A stretch of DNA of 64,000 bases, from assembly GCA_023488455.1 (NCBI GenBank), contig JAMDDV010000027.1, forward strand, positions 27,442 through 91,441, written 5' to 3'. The translations under genes were made by a program, and so were the position numbers. Source of the DNA: Actinomycetota bacterium (GTDB taxonomy: Bacteria > Actinomycetota > Humimicrobiia > Hakubellales > JAMDDV01). This document shows, one piece after another, positions 34,419 through 44,253 of the stretch. The notes under the pieces were generated by a model. It had not been told where the DNA came from. It saw nothing but the letters and a program-made list of their open reading frames with translations, and did no database searches. Within the stretch, counting starts at the first letter, position 1. Every line of letters starts with the position of its first letter.

Positions 34419-34692
34419 TTTTTGACAAACTCGCCCATCTGCTATCCCTTAATTTTTTAATTTCTTTGGTGGAGTCCCAACCCTTCAGATCCTCTCCTAT
34501 TTTTTCTCTAATCTTAATAATACCTTCAATAGCTTTTTTCTTTTTTTCCTCCAGAATTCTGCTTTGTAACTCAGAAAAATAACTCTCAAGAGCTTCTGTG
34601 ATAAGCCCTGATCTTGTCAGGTTTACAAGTTCTTTATATCTGTCAACTTTTTTTAAAGTATCTTCAGAAATGGATATATTTATTCTTGCCAT
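34411..34692 (-). CDS. Ribbon-helix-helix antitoxin
   Basis: About 93 residues beginning MARINISISEDTLKKVDRYK, then NLTRSGLITEALESYFSEL as helix 2, then a basic coiled tail. A longer frame to 34785 would run into the operator region, so ATG 34692 is preferred. Partner of the overlapping PIN toxin; probably represses the promoter at 34761-34790. Confidence 0.82.
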   Translation of the reverse strand: MARINISISEDTLKKVDRYKELVNLTRSGLITEALESYFSELQSRILEEKKKKAIEGIIKIREKIGEDLKGWDSTKEIKKLRDSRWASLSKNG

Positions 34693-34760
34693 TTTTTTAT
34701 AAGGACTCCTTTTTTGTTTTATTTTAAATGAAATATTAAAAACACATAAATTTTGAACAC

Positions 34761-34790
34761 AATATTTGTGTAATAATATACACAAATATT
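34761..34790 (-). promoter_or_regulatory. Perfect 12-bp-arm palindrome upstream of RHH/PIN pair
   Basis: AATATTTGTGTA (34761-34772) and TACACAAATATT (34779-34790) are perfect inverted arms with a 6-base spacer. On the minus strand TTACAT and TATTAT elements spaced by 16 bases overlap it. Strong candidate antitoxin operator. Confidence 0.6.
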
Positions 34791-34815
34791 TGCAATGTAA
34801 AGAGGTTTACATCAA

Positions 34816-35466
34816 TTATTTCTTCTGCTGCCCGTACCAGGTATGGTAGCGAGTCCACCACTTTTCAACTTCTTCTGGTGGGATCACTTCGGGCTTTCCC
34901 TTTATAAGTGCGAGGTGATAGGTCTTTGCAACATCTTCAACTATGGCTGCGGCTTTAAGAGCACCAAAGGGAGTCTTATCAAAAGCAAAAACACCATGAT
35001 TCTTAACGAGCACAGCAGGAGCACGATTTCTTACCTTTATTATCGACTTGCCAATATTATAGCCTTCATTTGAAGCATACTCTGTGCATGCGATCTCATC
35101 ACCAAACTCATCAGCAATGGCCGTAAGGCATACCGGTATGGACATCCCACATGCAGCAAAACTGGTGGCATAATTTGAGTGCGTATGCACTATCCCGTTC
35201 ACATCGGTCATATTTTTGTAGAGAAAAATATGAATTGGCAGATCAACCGATGGGTTCAGCCTTCCCTCAATAATGTTACCTTCCATATCGGTAACAACTA
35301 GATCCTCCATTCTCATATTCTCATAATCTATACCGCTTGGCTTTATGACAATAAGGTTTTCCTTCGGATCCCTGCCGCTCGCATTTCCATACGACATGGT
35401 AACAAGATGATATTTGTTCAATCCAATGTTGGCTTTATATACTTCTCTTTTAAGTTCTTCTAACAT
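34816..35466 (-). CDS. araD: L-ribulose-5-phosphate 4-epimerase (AraD)
   Basis: 216-residue class II aldolase/epimerase. Zinc ligands are in VHTHS (His94, His96) and NHGVFAF. It keeps AraD-specific features: GNASGRDP, IKPSGIDY, Asp at ADEFGDE (about 118) and a C-terminus ending HTWYGQ with the catalytic Tyr. It converts L-ribulose-5-P to D-xylulose-5-P. Its place after a ribulokinase supports AraD over fuculose-phosphate aldolase, to which it is related. GGGAG precedes the ATG. No encapsulation helix is seen, so it is probably cytosolic and not compartment cargo. Confidence 0.85.
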   Translation of the reverse strand: MLEELKREVYKANIGLNKYHLVTMSYGNASGRDPKENLIVIKPSGIDYENMRMEDLVVTDMEGNIIEGRLNPSVDLPIHIFLYKNMTDVNGIVHTHSNYATSFAACGMSIPVCLTAIADEFGDEIACTEYASNEGYNIGKSIIKVRNRAPAVLVKNHGVFAFDKTPFGALKAAAIVEDVAKTYHLALIKGKPEVIPPEEVEKWWTRYHTWYGQQKK

Positions 35467-35574
35467 ATATCTCCCTTTTAAATATTACCATCTTATAATA
35501 AAAGTTATAAAAGCTCCCCTTTTAGAAACCCCGTAAGGCGACCCTTCAAACATGCCCGATAGGACAAACTATCC

Positions 35575-37248
35575 TCATTTTATCATTTCCAGCTTTATTC
35601 TCTTCAACTGCTTCATCACCGAATCTGGATCTCTACCAAAATAATCGTGGAGTATCTTATACAGTTCAAACAGCTTCCTGTACACAGCGTTTGCTTCCAT
35701 GTCAGGTTTATATACCTTCTCTTTAATTTTAGCCATTGCTTTTGCAGCATCCACTATGGAATCGTAACCACCATTAGCCTTTCCGGCAGCAACTGCACCG
35801 AACATCGCAGACCCAAGAGCAGGAGCCTGCGGGGATGCCGCAAGCTTGATTTCTCTCCCGGTGACATCAGAATATATCTGCATCAAAAGCGTGTTCTTCT
35901 CCGGAAGCCCTCCGCAGGCGTAGAGCTCCTTAACCTGCACCCCTTTTTCTTCAAATGACCCTATTATCATATTGGTGCCAAACGCTGTAGCTTCTATCAA
36001 TGCCCGATAGATTTCATGGGGTTTTGAATTCAGAGTAAGACCGACTATTAATCCAGTCAGATCCACGTCCACCAGTATCGACCGATTGCCGTTTAACCAG
36101 TCCAGTGCAAGAAGACCAGACTCGCCGGGTTCAAGCTTTGCAGCTTCACGCTCAAGCATAGTATGAATATCGATCTTCTCCTGGCGTGCTTTAATTTGAT
36201 ATTCCTCGGGGACAGCGTTCTCTACAAACCATGCAAATATATCACCAACTCCGCTCTGACCTGCCTCAAACCCAAAGTAGTCTGAGAGAATGCCGTCTCC
36301 GACCACTCCACACATTCCCTCAACCATCATCTTCTCCCTACCCAGGATCATATGGCAGATGGAAGTTCCCATTATCATGACCATCTTGCCTTCCTCGGTT
36401 ACAGTTGTTGCAGGGACAGAGACATGAGCATCCACATTCCCAATGGAAACGGCAGTGTTTATAGTAAGGCCGGTCATATCAGCAAATTCTTTTGTTAGGT
36501 TACCTGCCCTATTGCCAAGAGGCACAATGTCCAGTGATAGCTTTTTCTGAACAACATCCTCAAGCTTAGGGTCAAGTGCTTTGAAGAAATCTCTTGAAGG
36601 ATAACCCTCATCCTTATCCCAGATCGCCTTATAACCTGCAGTGCATGAATTTCTTGATAGGCACCCCGTCATCCTGAACACTATCCAGTCGGCAGCTTCG
36701 ATGAACTTATCTGCAGCATCGTAGATCTCGGGTGCCTCATCCAGGATTTGCATTATCTTGGGTATGAGCCATTCGCTTGATATCTTTCCACCATATCTCT
36801 GCAGGAATTTCTCACCTCGCTTCCTGGCTATCTCATTTAACCTATCAGCTTCCGGCTGCGCAGCATGATGCTTCCAGAGCTTAACCCACGCATGAGGATT
36901 GTCCTTGAACTCAGGCTTCAGGCAGAGCGGAGTCCCCTCACCGTCCATCGGCATCATGGTACATGCAGTGAAGTCAGTACCCAGCCCAATAATATCAATA
37001 GGGTTAATCCCTGACTCCTTTATCACTGACCTTATGGTCTCCTCGGCTGCGGTGACATAATCTGCGGGGTTTTGAAGCGCAAAATCAGGAGGAAGTTTGA
37101 TGTTTGTCCCTGGAAGATATTCATCTATAACACCATCGGGATACTTAAATACTGACGACGCAATCTCGTTTCCGCTGTATACATCTACCAGAACTGCCCT
37201 TGCACTCTCAGTTCCGTAATCAATGCCAATGGAATATTTAGAAGACAT
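35575..37248 (-). CDS. araB: Ribulokinase-like FGGY kinase (AraB)
   Basis: 557-residue sugar kinase, the length of ribulokinases. N-terminal phosphate loop [15 protein letters not shown] (about 8-22), then the long insert typical of AraB ([12 protein letters not shown]), [13 protein letters not shown], and C-terminal [19 protein letters not shown]. It should phosphorylate L-ribulose or a similar ketose. AAAGGG lies before the ATG. Between the isomerase and araD. Confidence 0.88.
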   Translation of the reverse strand: MSSKYSIGIDYGTESARAVLVDVYSGNEIASSVFKYPDGVIDEYLPGTNIKLPPDFALQNPADYVTAAEETIRSVIKESGINPIDIIGLGTDFTACTMMPMDGEGTPLCLKPEFKDNPHAWVKLWKHHAAQPEADRLNEIARKRGEKFLQRYGGKISSEWLIPKIMQILDEAPEIYDAADKFIEAADWIVFRMTGCLSRNSCTAGYKAIWDKDEGYPSRDFFKALDPKLEDVVQKKLSLDIVPLGNRAGNLTKEFADMTGLTINTAVSIGNVDAHVSVPATTVTEEGKMVMIMGTSICHMILGREKMMVEGMCGVVGDGILSDYFGFEAGQSGVGDIFAWFVENAVPEEYQIKARQEKIDIHTMLEREAAKLEPGESGLLALDWLNGNRSILVDVDLTGLIVGLTLNSKPHEIYRALIEATAFGTNMIIGSFEEKGVQVKELYACGGLPEKNTLLMQIYSDVTGREIKLAASPQAPALGSAMFGAVAAGKANGGYDSIVDAAKAMAKIKEKVYKPDMEANAVYRKLFELYKILHDYFGRDPDSVMKQLKRIKLEMIK

Positions 37249-37314
37249 GACGATCCCTTTCCTTAGAGAACCCGGTTTTCAATCTATCATCTTTTAAACA
37301 GCTCTTTAAAGCCC

Positions 37315-38703
37315 TTATACAACGACCGGTTCAATACCGGTGAATCTGCAAAATTCGACGAGCGAATCAACATAGTCACCATGGATCATGCTTGCATGGT
37401 GAATGAACCCCTCATATACAAGCGTATCATAGAACTCTTTTAGATCATCGACTTCTACCCATGACCATGATCCTCTTAACTTTCTGGGATCTGCAACGAT
37501 GTGACCTCTTGTGATGAGAAACTTAAATTCACCATCATATTCAACCAGCCTGTTTAACGTCACAACTCCCTCTTTAAGCTGAAATTCTGCAGTTCCATAA
37601 GAGTTGTCAAGTGCTAATATGCTATGCTTTCTAACATCCACGCTATCCCCTTTCGCAAGCAGACATTGCGGGGCGTTTCCACAATGCCAGGCAAAGAATT
37701 TATTGCTGTCGTCCTGGTGCTGTATCGTCCAGTCGATAAAGTGTGGGGGTGTATTCCTGAATGAGACAAGATACTGTACAAGCATGGTCAGGGCACCGTG
37801 CAGGTCAACCTCACACGCCGTTGGATAGCCCTGTTCGGTAAGCCTACCCATCGTAAGGCAAGAGGAAATCCCGTAAATATTCTGCATGGCGGTCCAGCAC
37901 TGAACCCCAAGGCACGAAATCTCCTCCTTATTTATGAAATCAAGAAGCACAACCTCAAGCTTTGCCATCTTCTCAAGCGACTGCGAAGGCACACCTTCAC
38001 ACTTGGCCCTACCTGTGATCTCGGAAAGTATCTTCTTTACCCTCTGGTCACTGGAGCTCAACCCGTTAGCTTCTTCAAATATCTCTGCAAGCGTAACCGG
38101 AACCACCCTCTGGCGAAAGGTATCGATCATGGTCACTTCATTTATGGCACATGTCTCAAATGGCATCGGCCTTGGTCCAACCTGACCGATCCTGGCACCG
38201 AAAAAGCCGTCAACTGCTAGGCATGTCCTTCCAAAATCCTCAACCTTCTTCTTAAACTCTTCTTCCTCTGGAAACACAATGCCCGCAAACTGGAAAGCTA
38301 TCTTTCGCCTGTAAAGCCCCGAAGATGCAGATAGAGTGCCGCAGAAAGAATCCGAAAGCCTGTTACCATCAACAGTAAATGGCCCCTCTTTGGTGCCAAA
38401 CAAAAGGATGGGCAGATCGCTGAACGCTTCTGCCACAGATAACAATGGTAGCTCCTCACCAAAAGTCATTGTGCCAATTATCAAGCCTCTTATACTTTCT
38501 TTTGCGAAAAACTCAATTACACCCTTTGCATCCTTTTCGTCAGTAACAAGCCCATGTACAGAAACCTTTTCATCAGGTGTGACTATCTCCGCTTCCTCGA
38601 ACTTCTCAAACACATCAACGCAACGTTTGCGCATCTGTTTAGCCCAATCCAGGCTAAATGGCGCTCTGTGGGATGGCAGGAAACCAAGCTTAACCTTCTT
38701 CAT
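37315..38703 (-). CDS. L-fucose/L-arabinose isomerase-fold protein (AraA replacement candidate)
   Basis: 462 residues, shorter than classic AraA (about 500) and without its N-terminal signature. The fold is that of FucI/AraA-type isomerases: an N-terminal sugar-binding half and a C-terminal domain with EVDLHGALTML and GNAPQCLLAKGD. Glu in CEVDLHG and His in FAWHCGNAP are candidate metal ligands. Between a ROK repressor and araB, it is probably the aldose-ketose isomerase of the operon. Exact sugar (L-arabinose or another pentose) cannot be fixed. AAGGAG precedes the ATG. Confidence 0.78.
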   Translation of the reverse strand: MKKVKLGFLPSHRAPFSLDWAKQMRKRCVDVFEKFEEAEIVTPDEKVSVHGLVTDEKDAKGVIEFFAKESIRGLIIGTMTFGEELPLLSVAEAFSDLPILLFGTKEGPFTVDGNRLSDSFCGTLSASSGLYRRKIAFQFAGIVFPEEEEFKKKVEDFGRTCLAVDGFFGARIGQVGPRPMPFETCAINEVTMIDTFRQRVVPVTLAEIFEEANGLSSSDQRVKKILSEITGRAKCEGVPSQSLEKMAKLEVVLLDFINKEEISCLGVQCWTAMQNIYGISSCLTMGRLTEQGYPTACEVDLHGALTMLVQYLVSFRNTPPHFIDWTIQHQDDSNKFFAWHCGNAPQCLLAKGDSVDVRKHSILALDNSYGTAEFQLKEGVVTLNRLVEYDGEFKFLITRGHIVADPRKLRGSWSWVEVDDLKEFYDTLVYEGFIHHASMIHGDYVDSLVEFCRFTGIEPVVV

Positions 38704-38718
38704 TTCGAATCTCCTTCT

Positions 38719-39984
38719 TTAAAGAAAATCTTTTTTTACCACAAATTCTTTCCCGATATCCACTCTGTTGAACTCAAACACCCTATCAAAAACCATTACC
38801 GACGCCCCAATTACACTGACCATTTCTCCAAGCTGGGTGAATTTGATCTCAAAATCCTGCTTAACCTTCGGAAATGTCAACTTTCGCACAGTTTCTTCTA
38901 CGGTCCTTAAATACTTTTCGCCAAATGGTACTACCTTACCGTGTATTATTACTAGTTCAGGGTCAACGACCTTAATCGCGTTCGCCACGCCGACACCGAT
39001 CCAGGCAGCATTTTTCAACACCTCATCAGCAACTTTTGCTTCATTCAGGTTAAATGCCTCGTAAATATCTTCAATCTCAATTAGTATCCCATCTTTAATT
39101 TTCCTGTAAAGGATTGAGTTTTCATCACTCTTGACCCTTGATATCACGTCTCCGATCAGCTTCTTCGTAGATGCTACCGTTTCTAGACAACCAAAGTTAC
39201 CACAATGACATTCAATACCATCTTCAACTACGCTTACATGCCCTATCTCGCCGCCTCGATAGTAGCTTCCACTTAGAATTTTTCCATCGATGAATATTCC
39301 AGATCCCACACCAACACCAGTATGAAGACATACGAAATTATTCACATTTATAGCTAAACCTTTATATTTCTCCGCAATAGCTTGCACCCTGCATTCGTTA
39401 TCTATAAATGTTGTGATGCCAAACTCCTTCTCCATCACCTGCACCAGGGGGATATTTGACCATCCAGATAAATTTGGCGAAAAAACTACAATACCATTTT
39501 GGGAATCAGTAAGCCCAGTGGTTGCTATTCCAATCCCGATGATCTTATTCGTTGATATTCCTGATTTTTTTATGACCCCTGAAACAATCTTCTTCAGCTT
39601 ACTGATGACCGCATCCGGACCCAGCCATTCTTCAGTTGGAACCTTTAAATGCTCGAGTATATTTGCATCCAGATCCGTAATTGCTGCCCTTGTCGTCCTG
39701 ACCCCAATCTTCGCTCCAATTATGTAATTGGCTCTATCATTAAACTGAAGTAATCTGGGCTTCTTGCCGCCCAGCTGTGTTGATTTCCCAAACCCTATCT
39801 CATTAACCAGGCCCTCCGATATTAGCTCGTCAATATAGGCAGTGACAGTGGGCCGACTTATCTTAAGCCTGGCAGCAATATCAATTCGGGAGATGGAGGG
39901 GCTATTTTTTATTATCCTAAGGATATTCTTCTTGTTTATCTCCCTGGTTGAAATTTTTTTGCTACCCCTAAAGAAACTATCCAA
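38719..39984 (-). CDS. ROK-family repressor (XylR/NagC-like)
   Basis: 421 residues. N-terminal winged helix (NKKNILRIIKNSPSISRIDI then RPTVTAYIDELISEGL), then a ROK sugar-binding fold with zinc motif CHCGNFGCLE (about 259-268). TTG start with GGGGAG nine bases upstream. First gene of the ara-type operon, which it probably represses until the sugar is present. Closely similar to the ROK protein at 47985-49250. Confidence 0.92.
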   Translation of the reverse strand: MDSFFRGSKKISTREINKKNILRIIKNSPSISRIDIAARLKISRPTVTAYIDELISEGLVNEIGFGKSTQLGGKKPRLLQFNDRANYIIGAKIGVRTTRAAITDLDANILEHLKVPTEEWLGPDAVISKLKKIVSGVIKKSGISTNKIIGIGIATTGLTDSQNGIVVFSPNLSGWSNIPLVQVMEKEFGITTFIDNECRVQAIAEKYKGLAINVNNFVCLHTGVGVGSGIFIDGKILSGSYYRGGEIGHVSVVEDGIECHCGNFGCLETVASTKKLIGDVISRVKSDENSILYRKIKDGILIEIEDIYEAFNLNEAKVADEVLKNAAWIGVGVANAIKVVDPELVIIHGKVVPFGEKYLRTVEETVRKLTFPKVKQDFEIKFTQLGEMVSVIGASVMVFDRVFEFNRVDIGKEFVVKKDFL

Positions 39985-40025
39985 TCTATTGTCTCCCCTA
40001 TTTCTTAGCAGTTTTACAGGTGTAT

Positions 40026-40082
40026 GAAACGTTTCTAAAACTGTCCATTCAGTTTAGTTACGTAAAATACTTAACATTTTAC
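40026..40082 (-). promoter_or_regulatory. Palindromes upstream of the ROK-ara operon
   Basis: GAAACGTTTC at 40026-40035 is a perfect 10-base palindrome resembling a LacI/CcpA-type core, and GTAAAAT (40062-40068) with ATTTTAC (40076-40082) is an inverted repeat. Both lie within 100 bases of the TTG start. I could not identify convincing -35/-10 hexamers. Confidence 0.35.
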
Positions 40083-40170
40083 ACTTAATTAAAATTTTCC
40101 ACAAAGAAAATACGATTTTGGTGCTTGAATCTCTGATCGAGCTTATTTAGGGGAAACCTGCAGTTTTACG

Positions 40171-41064
40171 TCAAAACTTGTATAATTTAGCTGCATTTTT
40201 ATAAAGAATGCCATCAATTTCATTCTGAGCAAAGACAGGCCAGCCACATTTTTCAGCTATACGATTAATACCATTTCTAACTAAGTCAATCCATTTTTTC
40301 ATATCTTCACCCGGATTCTTAGAGAAAACACCTTGTCCGGCAACCCAGTAATCTGAAGCGTACATAATCCTATCAATAACACCAAACTCCTTGGCTTTTA
40401 CTAGATTCCAGGTTAAGTTCATCGGTCTATTGTAAGTCATTGCAAGATCAGAGTAGATATTAGGGTTGGAAGCCATCATAAAAAATAATTCTTCATACCA
40501 GGGATAGTTTATGTGTTCAACTATAACTTTCATCTCTGGAAAATCAACAAGAACGTTGTTTAGAGAATTAGGGCTTACGTATTTGAGTGGGGCTAATGCT
40601 ACAGGACCAAGCTGAGCGCAGTGATGAAATTGAACTAATACCCCCAACTCAACGGCTTTTTCATAAAAGGGGTAAACCTCTGGATCGTCTGAATAGTACT
40701 GACCATAGGGAGGTGTTAGTAATACACCTTTGAATCCATATTCTTTAACTGCTCTCACAAAATAATCCAGTGCTGGTTTATTAAAACGCCCATACTTATC
40801 AACTGGTTCAACGCTTGCCAGGGCTGTAAAAAATTCTGGATTTTTTTTGTAGCTATCTAATACATAGTCTTCTCCACACGAAGAGTCCCAAATGCGACTC
40901 ATATCCTGTCCCATTATCACTGCCTTTTCAACTCCTGCCTCCTTCAACCAAGCAATCAAGGAGTCCAAGGGCGTATCTTCGGGAAACGGGTGCCCTAACT
41001 CTTCAAAATTGGTTCTATTAAAATTACTCTGTTTTAACACATGCAGATGAGAATCGATAACCAT
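40171..41064 (-). CDS. Amidohydrolase family 2 TIM-barrel protein
   Basis: 297 residues. N-terminal VIDSHLHVL gives the H-x-H metal pair, QFHHC and EHINYPWYEE the middle histidines, and MYASDYW the terminal Asp. Members hydrolyse or decarboxylate small organic acids and amides. Last gene of the methyltransferase-transporter operon, 13 bases after the permease. It probably processes the imported compound or its demethylated product; reaction unknown. Confidence 0.85.
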   Translation of the reverse strand: MVIDSHLHVLKQSNFNRTNFEELGHPFPEDTPLDSLIAWLKEAGVEKAVIMGQDMSRIWDSSCGEDYVLDSYKKNPEFFTALASVEPVDKYGRFNKPALDYFVRAVKEYGFKGVLLTPPYGQYYSDDPEVYPFYEKAVELGVLVQFHHCAQLGPVALAPLKYVSPNSLNNVLVDFPEMKVIVEHINYPWYEELFFMMASNPNIYSDLAMTYNRPMNLTWNLVKAKEFGVIDRIMYASDYWVAGQGVFSKNPGEDMKKWIDLVRNGINRIAEKCGWPVFAQNEIDGILYKNAAKLYKF

Positions 41065-41076
41065 ACATTTCTCCTA

Positions 41077-41868
41077 TTAAACATGTAGAATTGCTGCTCG
41101 CTCTGTCCACCTTGTTACATATGATTCGATCTTCCTTATAGTAAGATCTAAAGCTATAGCCAAAATGCTATAAATAATTACTATGATGATAATTCCACCA
41201 GTATTCAGATATATCTGCTGAATTATCATATTGTATCCTAACCCAACCTGTGCTCCCATGAATTCTGCGGCAACATCTAAACCCCACGACGCAGCTGCAG
41301 CTACTCTTATTGCTCCTATCAAATGTGGAAAAATGCATGGAAGAATTACTGTTCTATAAACCCTCATCCTTGAAGCTCCAAGATTAAAGGCAGCCCTGAT
41401 ATACACAATTGGAATGTTTCTAATGGCCTCATATGTTGTGACGCCTAACACAACAGAAACCCCCAGTGCAATAAATGCTATCTGGGTGCCTACCTTGGGA
41501 CCAAACCATAGTAAAAACAAAGGTATCAGGGCAAATATGGGGACCGGCCTGATGAAATCAAAAATTGGTCCAGTTGTTTCCATAAATGTCTTACTATAAG
41601 CCATCAATAATCCTAAAAATACACCCCAAAGAGTACCTAGGCCAAAACCAGCAAGGGTCATGGAAAGGCTTCTTAACGTTGCTAGGGGTAGAGTGTTTCT
41701 CATTCTTAATAACGAATCCCAAAGATTAAGGGGCCCCGGTATAAATACAGGATCTACCAGTTTCATTGACGTAATTACCAACCAGACTGATAGAATAACC
41801 AGTGCTGCAGCCAAACTCTTGGGAAACTTAATCTTTTTCTCCTCTTTGAGGATAGCATCAATTTTCAT
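41077..41868 (-). CDS. ABC transporter permease (NitT/TauT, SsuC-like)
   Basis: 263-residue BPD_transp_1 permease with about six membrane helices and the cytoplasmic loop EAIRNIPIVYIRAAFNLGAS, where the family has its EAA motif. Partner of the ATPase that it abuts and the binding protein upstream. Permeases of this type import sulfonates, nitrate, thiamine precursors, phthalate and similar small molecules. Confidence 0.92.
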   Translation of the reverse strand: MKIDAILKEEKKIKFPKSLAAALVILSVWLVITSMKLVDPVFIPGPLNLWDSLLRMRNTLPLATLRSLSMTLAGFGLGTLWGVFLGLLMAYSKTFMETTGPIFDFIRPVPIFALIPLFLLWFGPKVGTQIAFIALGVSVVLGVTTYEAIRNIPIVYIRAAFNLGASRMRVYRTVILPCIFPHLIGAIRVAAAASWGLDVAAEFMGAQVGLGYNMIIQQIYLNTGGIIIIVIIYSILAIALDLTIRKIESYVTRWTERAAILHV

Positions 41869-41869
41869 T

Positions 41870-42664
41870 TCATCTATCTCCAGTTCTAAATTCTTCCATA
41901 ATATTGCTTCGCATCTTCTGAAAATTTGAGTCTGCCTTCAATTCAACCTTTCTAGGCCTCTTAAATGGTACTTCATACATCATTAATGGAGCGTCGGGGT
42001 CAGTTTTCATAAGCGCAATCCTGTCACCCAAAAATAAAGCCTCCTCGAGATCATGAGTTACAAACAACAATGTCTTCCTGTGTTTCTCCCATATCTCTGT
42101 CAGCTTTACCTGCAAACTCTCTTTTGTAAAAGCATCAAGAGCGCCAAACGGTTCATCCATTAGAATAATATCGGGGTCATTTGCAAGGACCCTGGCAATA
42201 TCAACTCTTTTCCTCATTCCATATGAAAGTTCTCGTGGAAATGAGTTTATATAATCAGCCAGGCCCACTAATTTCAGATGTTCTATTACCTTCTCTCTTC
42301 TGATCTTCTCAGGGACATTGCGAGATCTCAGTCCGTATTCAACATTTGCATAGACAGTCATCCAGGGAAAAACTGCATCCTCTTGAAAAACAACTGCTCT
42401 TTTAAATGAAACATCTTTAATTTCTGCATCTTTATTCATCACCGTCCCATAAGATGGTTTTATAAAACCAGCGACAATTCTTAACAGAGTTGACTTTCCG
42501 CAACCAGAAGGACCTACCAGGCATACAAATTCATTACGATAAATGCGCAGATCAATATTGTTGAAAACCACATGCTTATTTCGCCCCAAACCATATGCGA
42601 ACCCTAAGTTCTTAATCGTTATTTCAACTTCTTTATCTTCATCTTTAGCTATACCAGAAACCAA
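41870..42664 (-). CDS. ABC transporter ATP-binding protein (NitT/TauT, SsuB-like)
   Basis: 264 residues: Walker A GPSGCGKST (about 52-60), Q-loop VFQEDAVFPW, a variant signature LSYGMRKRVDIAR (LSYGM for LSGGQ) and Walker B DIILMDEPFGALD. TTG start four bases after GGAGG. Energises the adjacent permease. The signature deviation is common in this subfamily. Confidence 0.93.
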   Translation of the reverse strand: MVSGIAKDEDKEVEITIKNLGFAYGLGRNKHVVFNNIDLRIYRNEFVCLVGPSGCGKSTLLRIVAGFIKPSYGTVMNKDAEIKDVSFKRAVVFQEDAVFPWMTVYANVEYGLRSRNVPEKIRREKVIEHLKLVGLADYINSFPRELSYGMRKRVDIARVLANDPDIILMDEPFGALDAFTKESLQVKLTEIWEKHRKTLLFVTHDLEEALFLGDRIALMKTDPDAPLMMYEVPFKRPRKVELKADSNFQKMRSNIMEEFRTGDR

Positions 42665-42691
42665 TTTCCCTCCTTAAATAAGCAAATCCAA

Positions 42692-44095
42692 CTAATTATT
42701 AACCGCAAAAACTAAATTCTGATTAAGAAAATATGGGTGAAGTATTGCCTGTATATCGCTTAGGGGTAGAACCGTATTATCTATATCAATCCCCAAGACA
42801 TTTTTTAGAAAGCTCCTTCTCTTCTCAACTCTCTTCATAAAATCGGGAAACTTTACTATCAGCTCTTTTTGAAGCACATCATCAGCCAGTATAATGCCAT
42901 CCTCCAGGGTGAGAACCAGGTCAAAATCTTTATGATGCGAGATAATATCGCATTGTATAGCCATCCCAGAATGGAGCAGGTCTTTTGAGTCCCTGTAAAA
43001 AGGTGAATTTGTCCACTCATCCCAATGAATTAAATGACCCGGGTTTAAGCCGACCCCAAATGCAGGATTATCAATAAATTCTTCAATTGCTCTAAATACA
43101 TCTCCACCAGTGCACCCAACCCGCACATTTTCATACCATTCTACTATGGCTCTAAAATATGGAATAAAAAAATTATCAAGTACATTTGCATTTCTTTGAT
43201 GCTCAGAATAATCCTTAGTGCTGCTCACAGCTAAGCCACTTCTTGCAACCAGGGCTCCCCATAATCCAAACCCAATGTAAATGGGATCACTTTTCTTCAA
43301 TACTGAAGAATATATAGGTCCCGCGAGATTGCCAATAGCTTTATCTCCAAATCCAAAAATGATCGGCACTGAAAAAGGGATGGCAGAAGAAAAATCAAAA
43401 AAGTTGGCTGCTTCTACTTCATTAATACCGATCTTTAGGTTTTTCATTATCTTCTTAACATTAAAACACAAAAATCTTTCAGCACTTTCCATAAAGACTA
43501 TCTCTTTGGGGGATAGATTATTTCTTAGCCCATTTTGACAATCTGTCATAATATCGGTTGTATTTTTTAAATTAGCTATCCCAACTATATCAATTAATGT
43601 ATCGATAATATATTGTGGTGAATCAAAAATGCGATCCGAATTAGAAAAATTTGGGTAATACTTGTTTCCAATAACTCCGACTGTATCGCTTTTTTTAATT
43701 CCCAATTCAAGAAATATATCTTTCAAATTAACTGACTCATCATATGGTTGACCCTGCAGACTAAAGGGTTGAAACAGCACCCTCGACAATTTTTTATACG
43801 GAGAAGATCTACTGGAAATAAAGAATTCATTGCCTAATAGAAAAACGGGCTCGTTATCCATTCCAATTATTAACAGCGCCTGTTCAAATTTTAAATCAAC
43901 CCCTGTAAAAAAATGGATATTAACGAATTGCCCCATATCCCCATAAATAACCACATAATCAAGTTGCTTTGCCAACATAAGATCCTTCAGTCTTCTATAT
44001 CTCTCCTCATAATCCTCATGACTAAAAACAGGCAGCGAATTTGGTTTTTCAACTTCTGGTATTTCCGCCTCTTTTACGATTATATTCCTTTTCAA
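42692..44095 (-). CDS. Creatinase/Xaa-Pro-aminopeptidase-like M24 protein without usual metal ligands
   Basis: 467 residues with an N-terminal creatinase-type domain (about 30-170) and a C-terminal pita-bread fold. The metal-binding Asp pair of M24 peptidases is not visible (YIGFGLWGALVARSG instead), while GHLIHWDEW, IQCDIISHH and LTLEDG align with later motifs. Creatinase is also metal-free and cleaves a C-N bond, so a hydrolase for a methylated guanidino or amine compound is possible. TTG start with AAAGGAAGAG upstream. Within the methyltransferase operon. Confidence 0.72.
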   Translation of the reverse strand: MKRNIIVKEAEIPEVEKPNSLPVFSHEDYEERYRRLKDLMLAKQLDYVVIYGDMGQFVNIHFFTGVDLKFEQALLIIGMDNEPVFLLGNEFFISSRSSPYKKLSRVLFQPFSLQGQPYDESVNLKDIFLELGIKKSDTVGVIGNKYYPNFSNSDRIFDSPQYIIDTLIDIVGIANLKNTTDIMTDCQNGLRNNLSPKEIVFMESAERFLCFNVKKIMKNLKIGINEVEAANFFDFSSAIPFSVPIIFGFGDKAIGNLAGPIYSSVLKKSDPIYIGFGLWGALVARSGLAVSSTKDYSEHQRNANVLDNFFIPYFRAIVEWYENVRVGCTGGDVFRAIEEFIDNPAFGVGLNPGHLIHWDEWTNSPFYRDSKDLLHSGMAIQCDIISHHKDFDLVLTLEDGIILADDVLQKELIVKFPDFMKRVEKRRSFLKNVLGIDIDNTVLPLSDIQAILHPYFLNQNLVFAVNN

Positions 44096-44253
44096 TTTTA
44101 CTCTTCCTTTGCAATGATTATTTGCTGATTAAAAAATCTTTTTAACTTAAATAATTTATTTACCATTAATACGTTATTAAAATTAAGCTTTAACAAAATA
44201 TAAGGGGAATAGAGATCTATTCCCCTATTTTCTCCATTAATACTACTCAATAA

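Noticed and set aside
34816..35466. Fuculose-phosphate aldolase supplying lactaldehyde to the compartment
   Set aside because: C-terminal HTWYGQ, the ADEFG region and the ribulokinase neighbour fit AraD better; no encapsulation helix is present.
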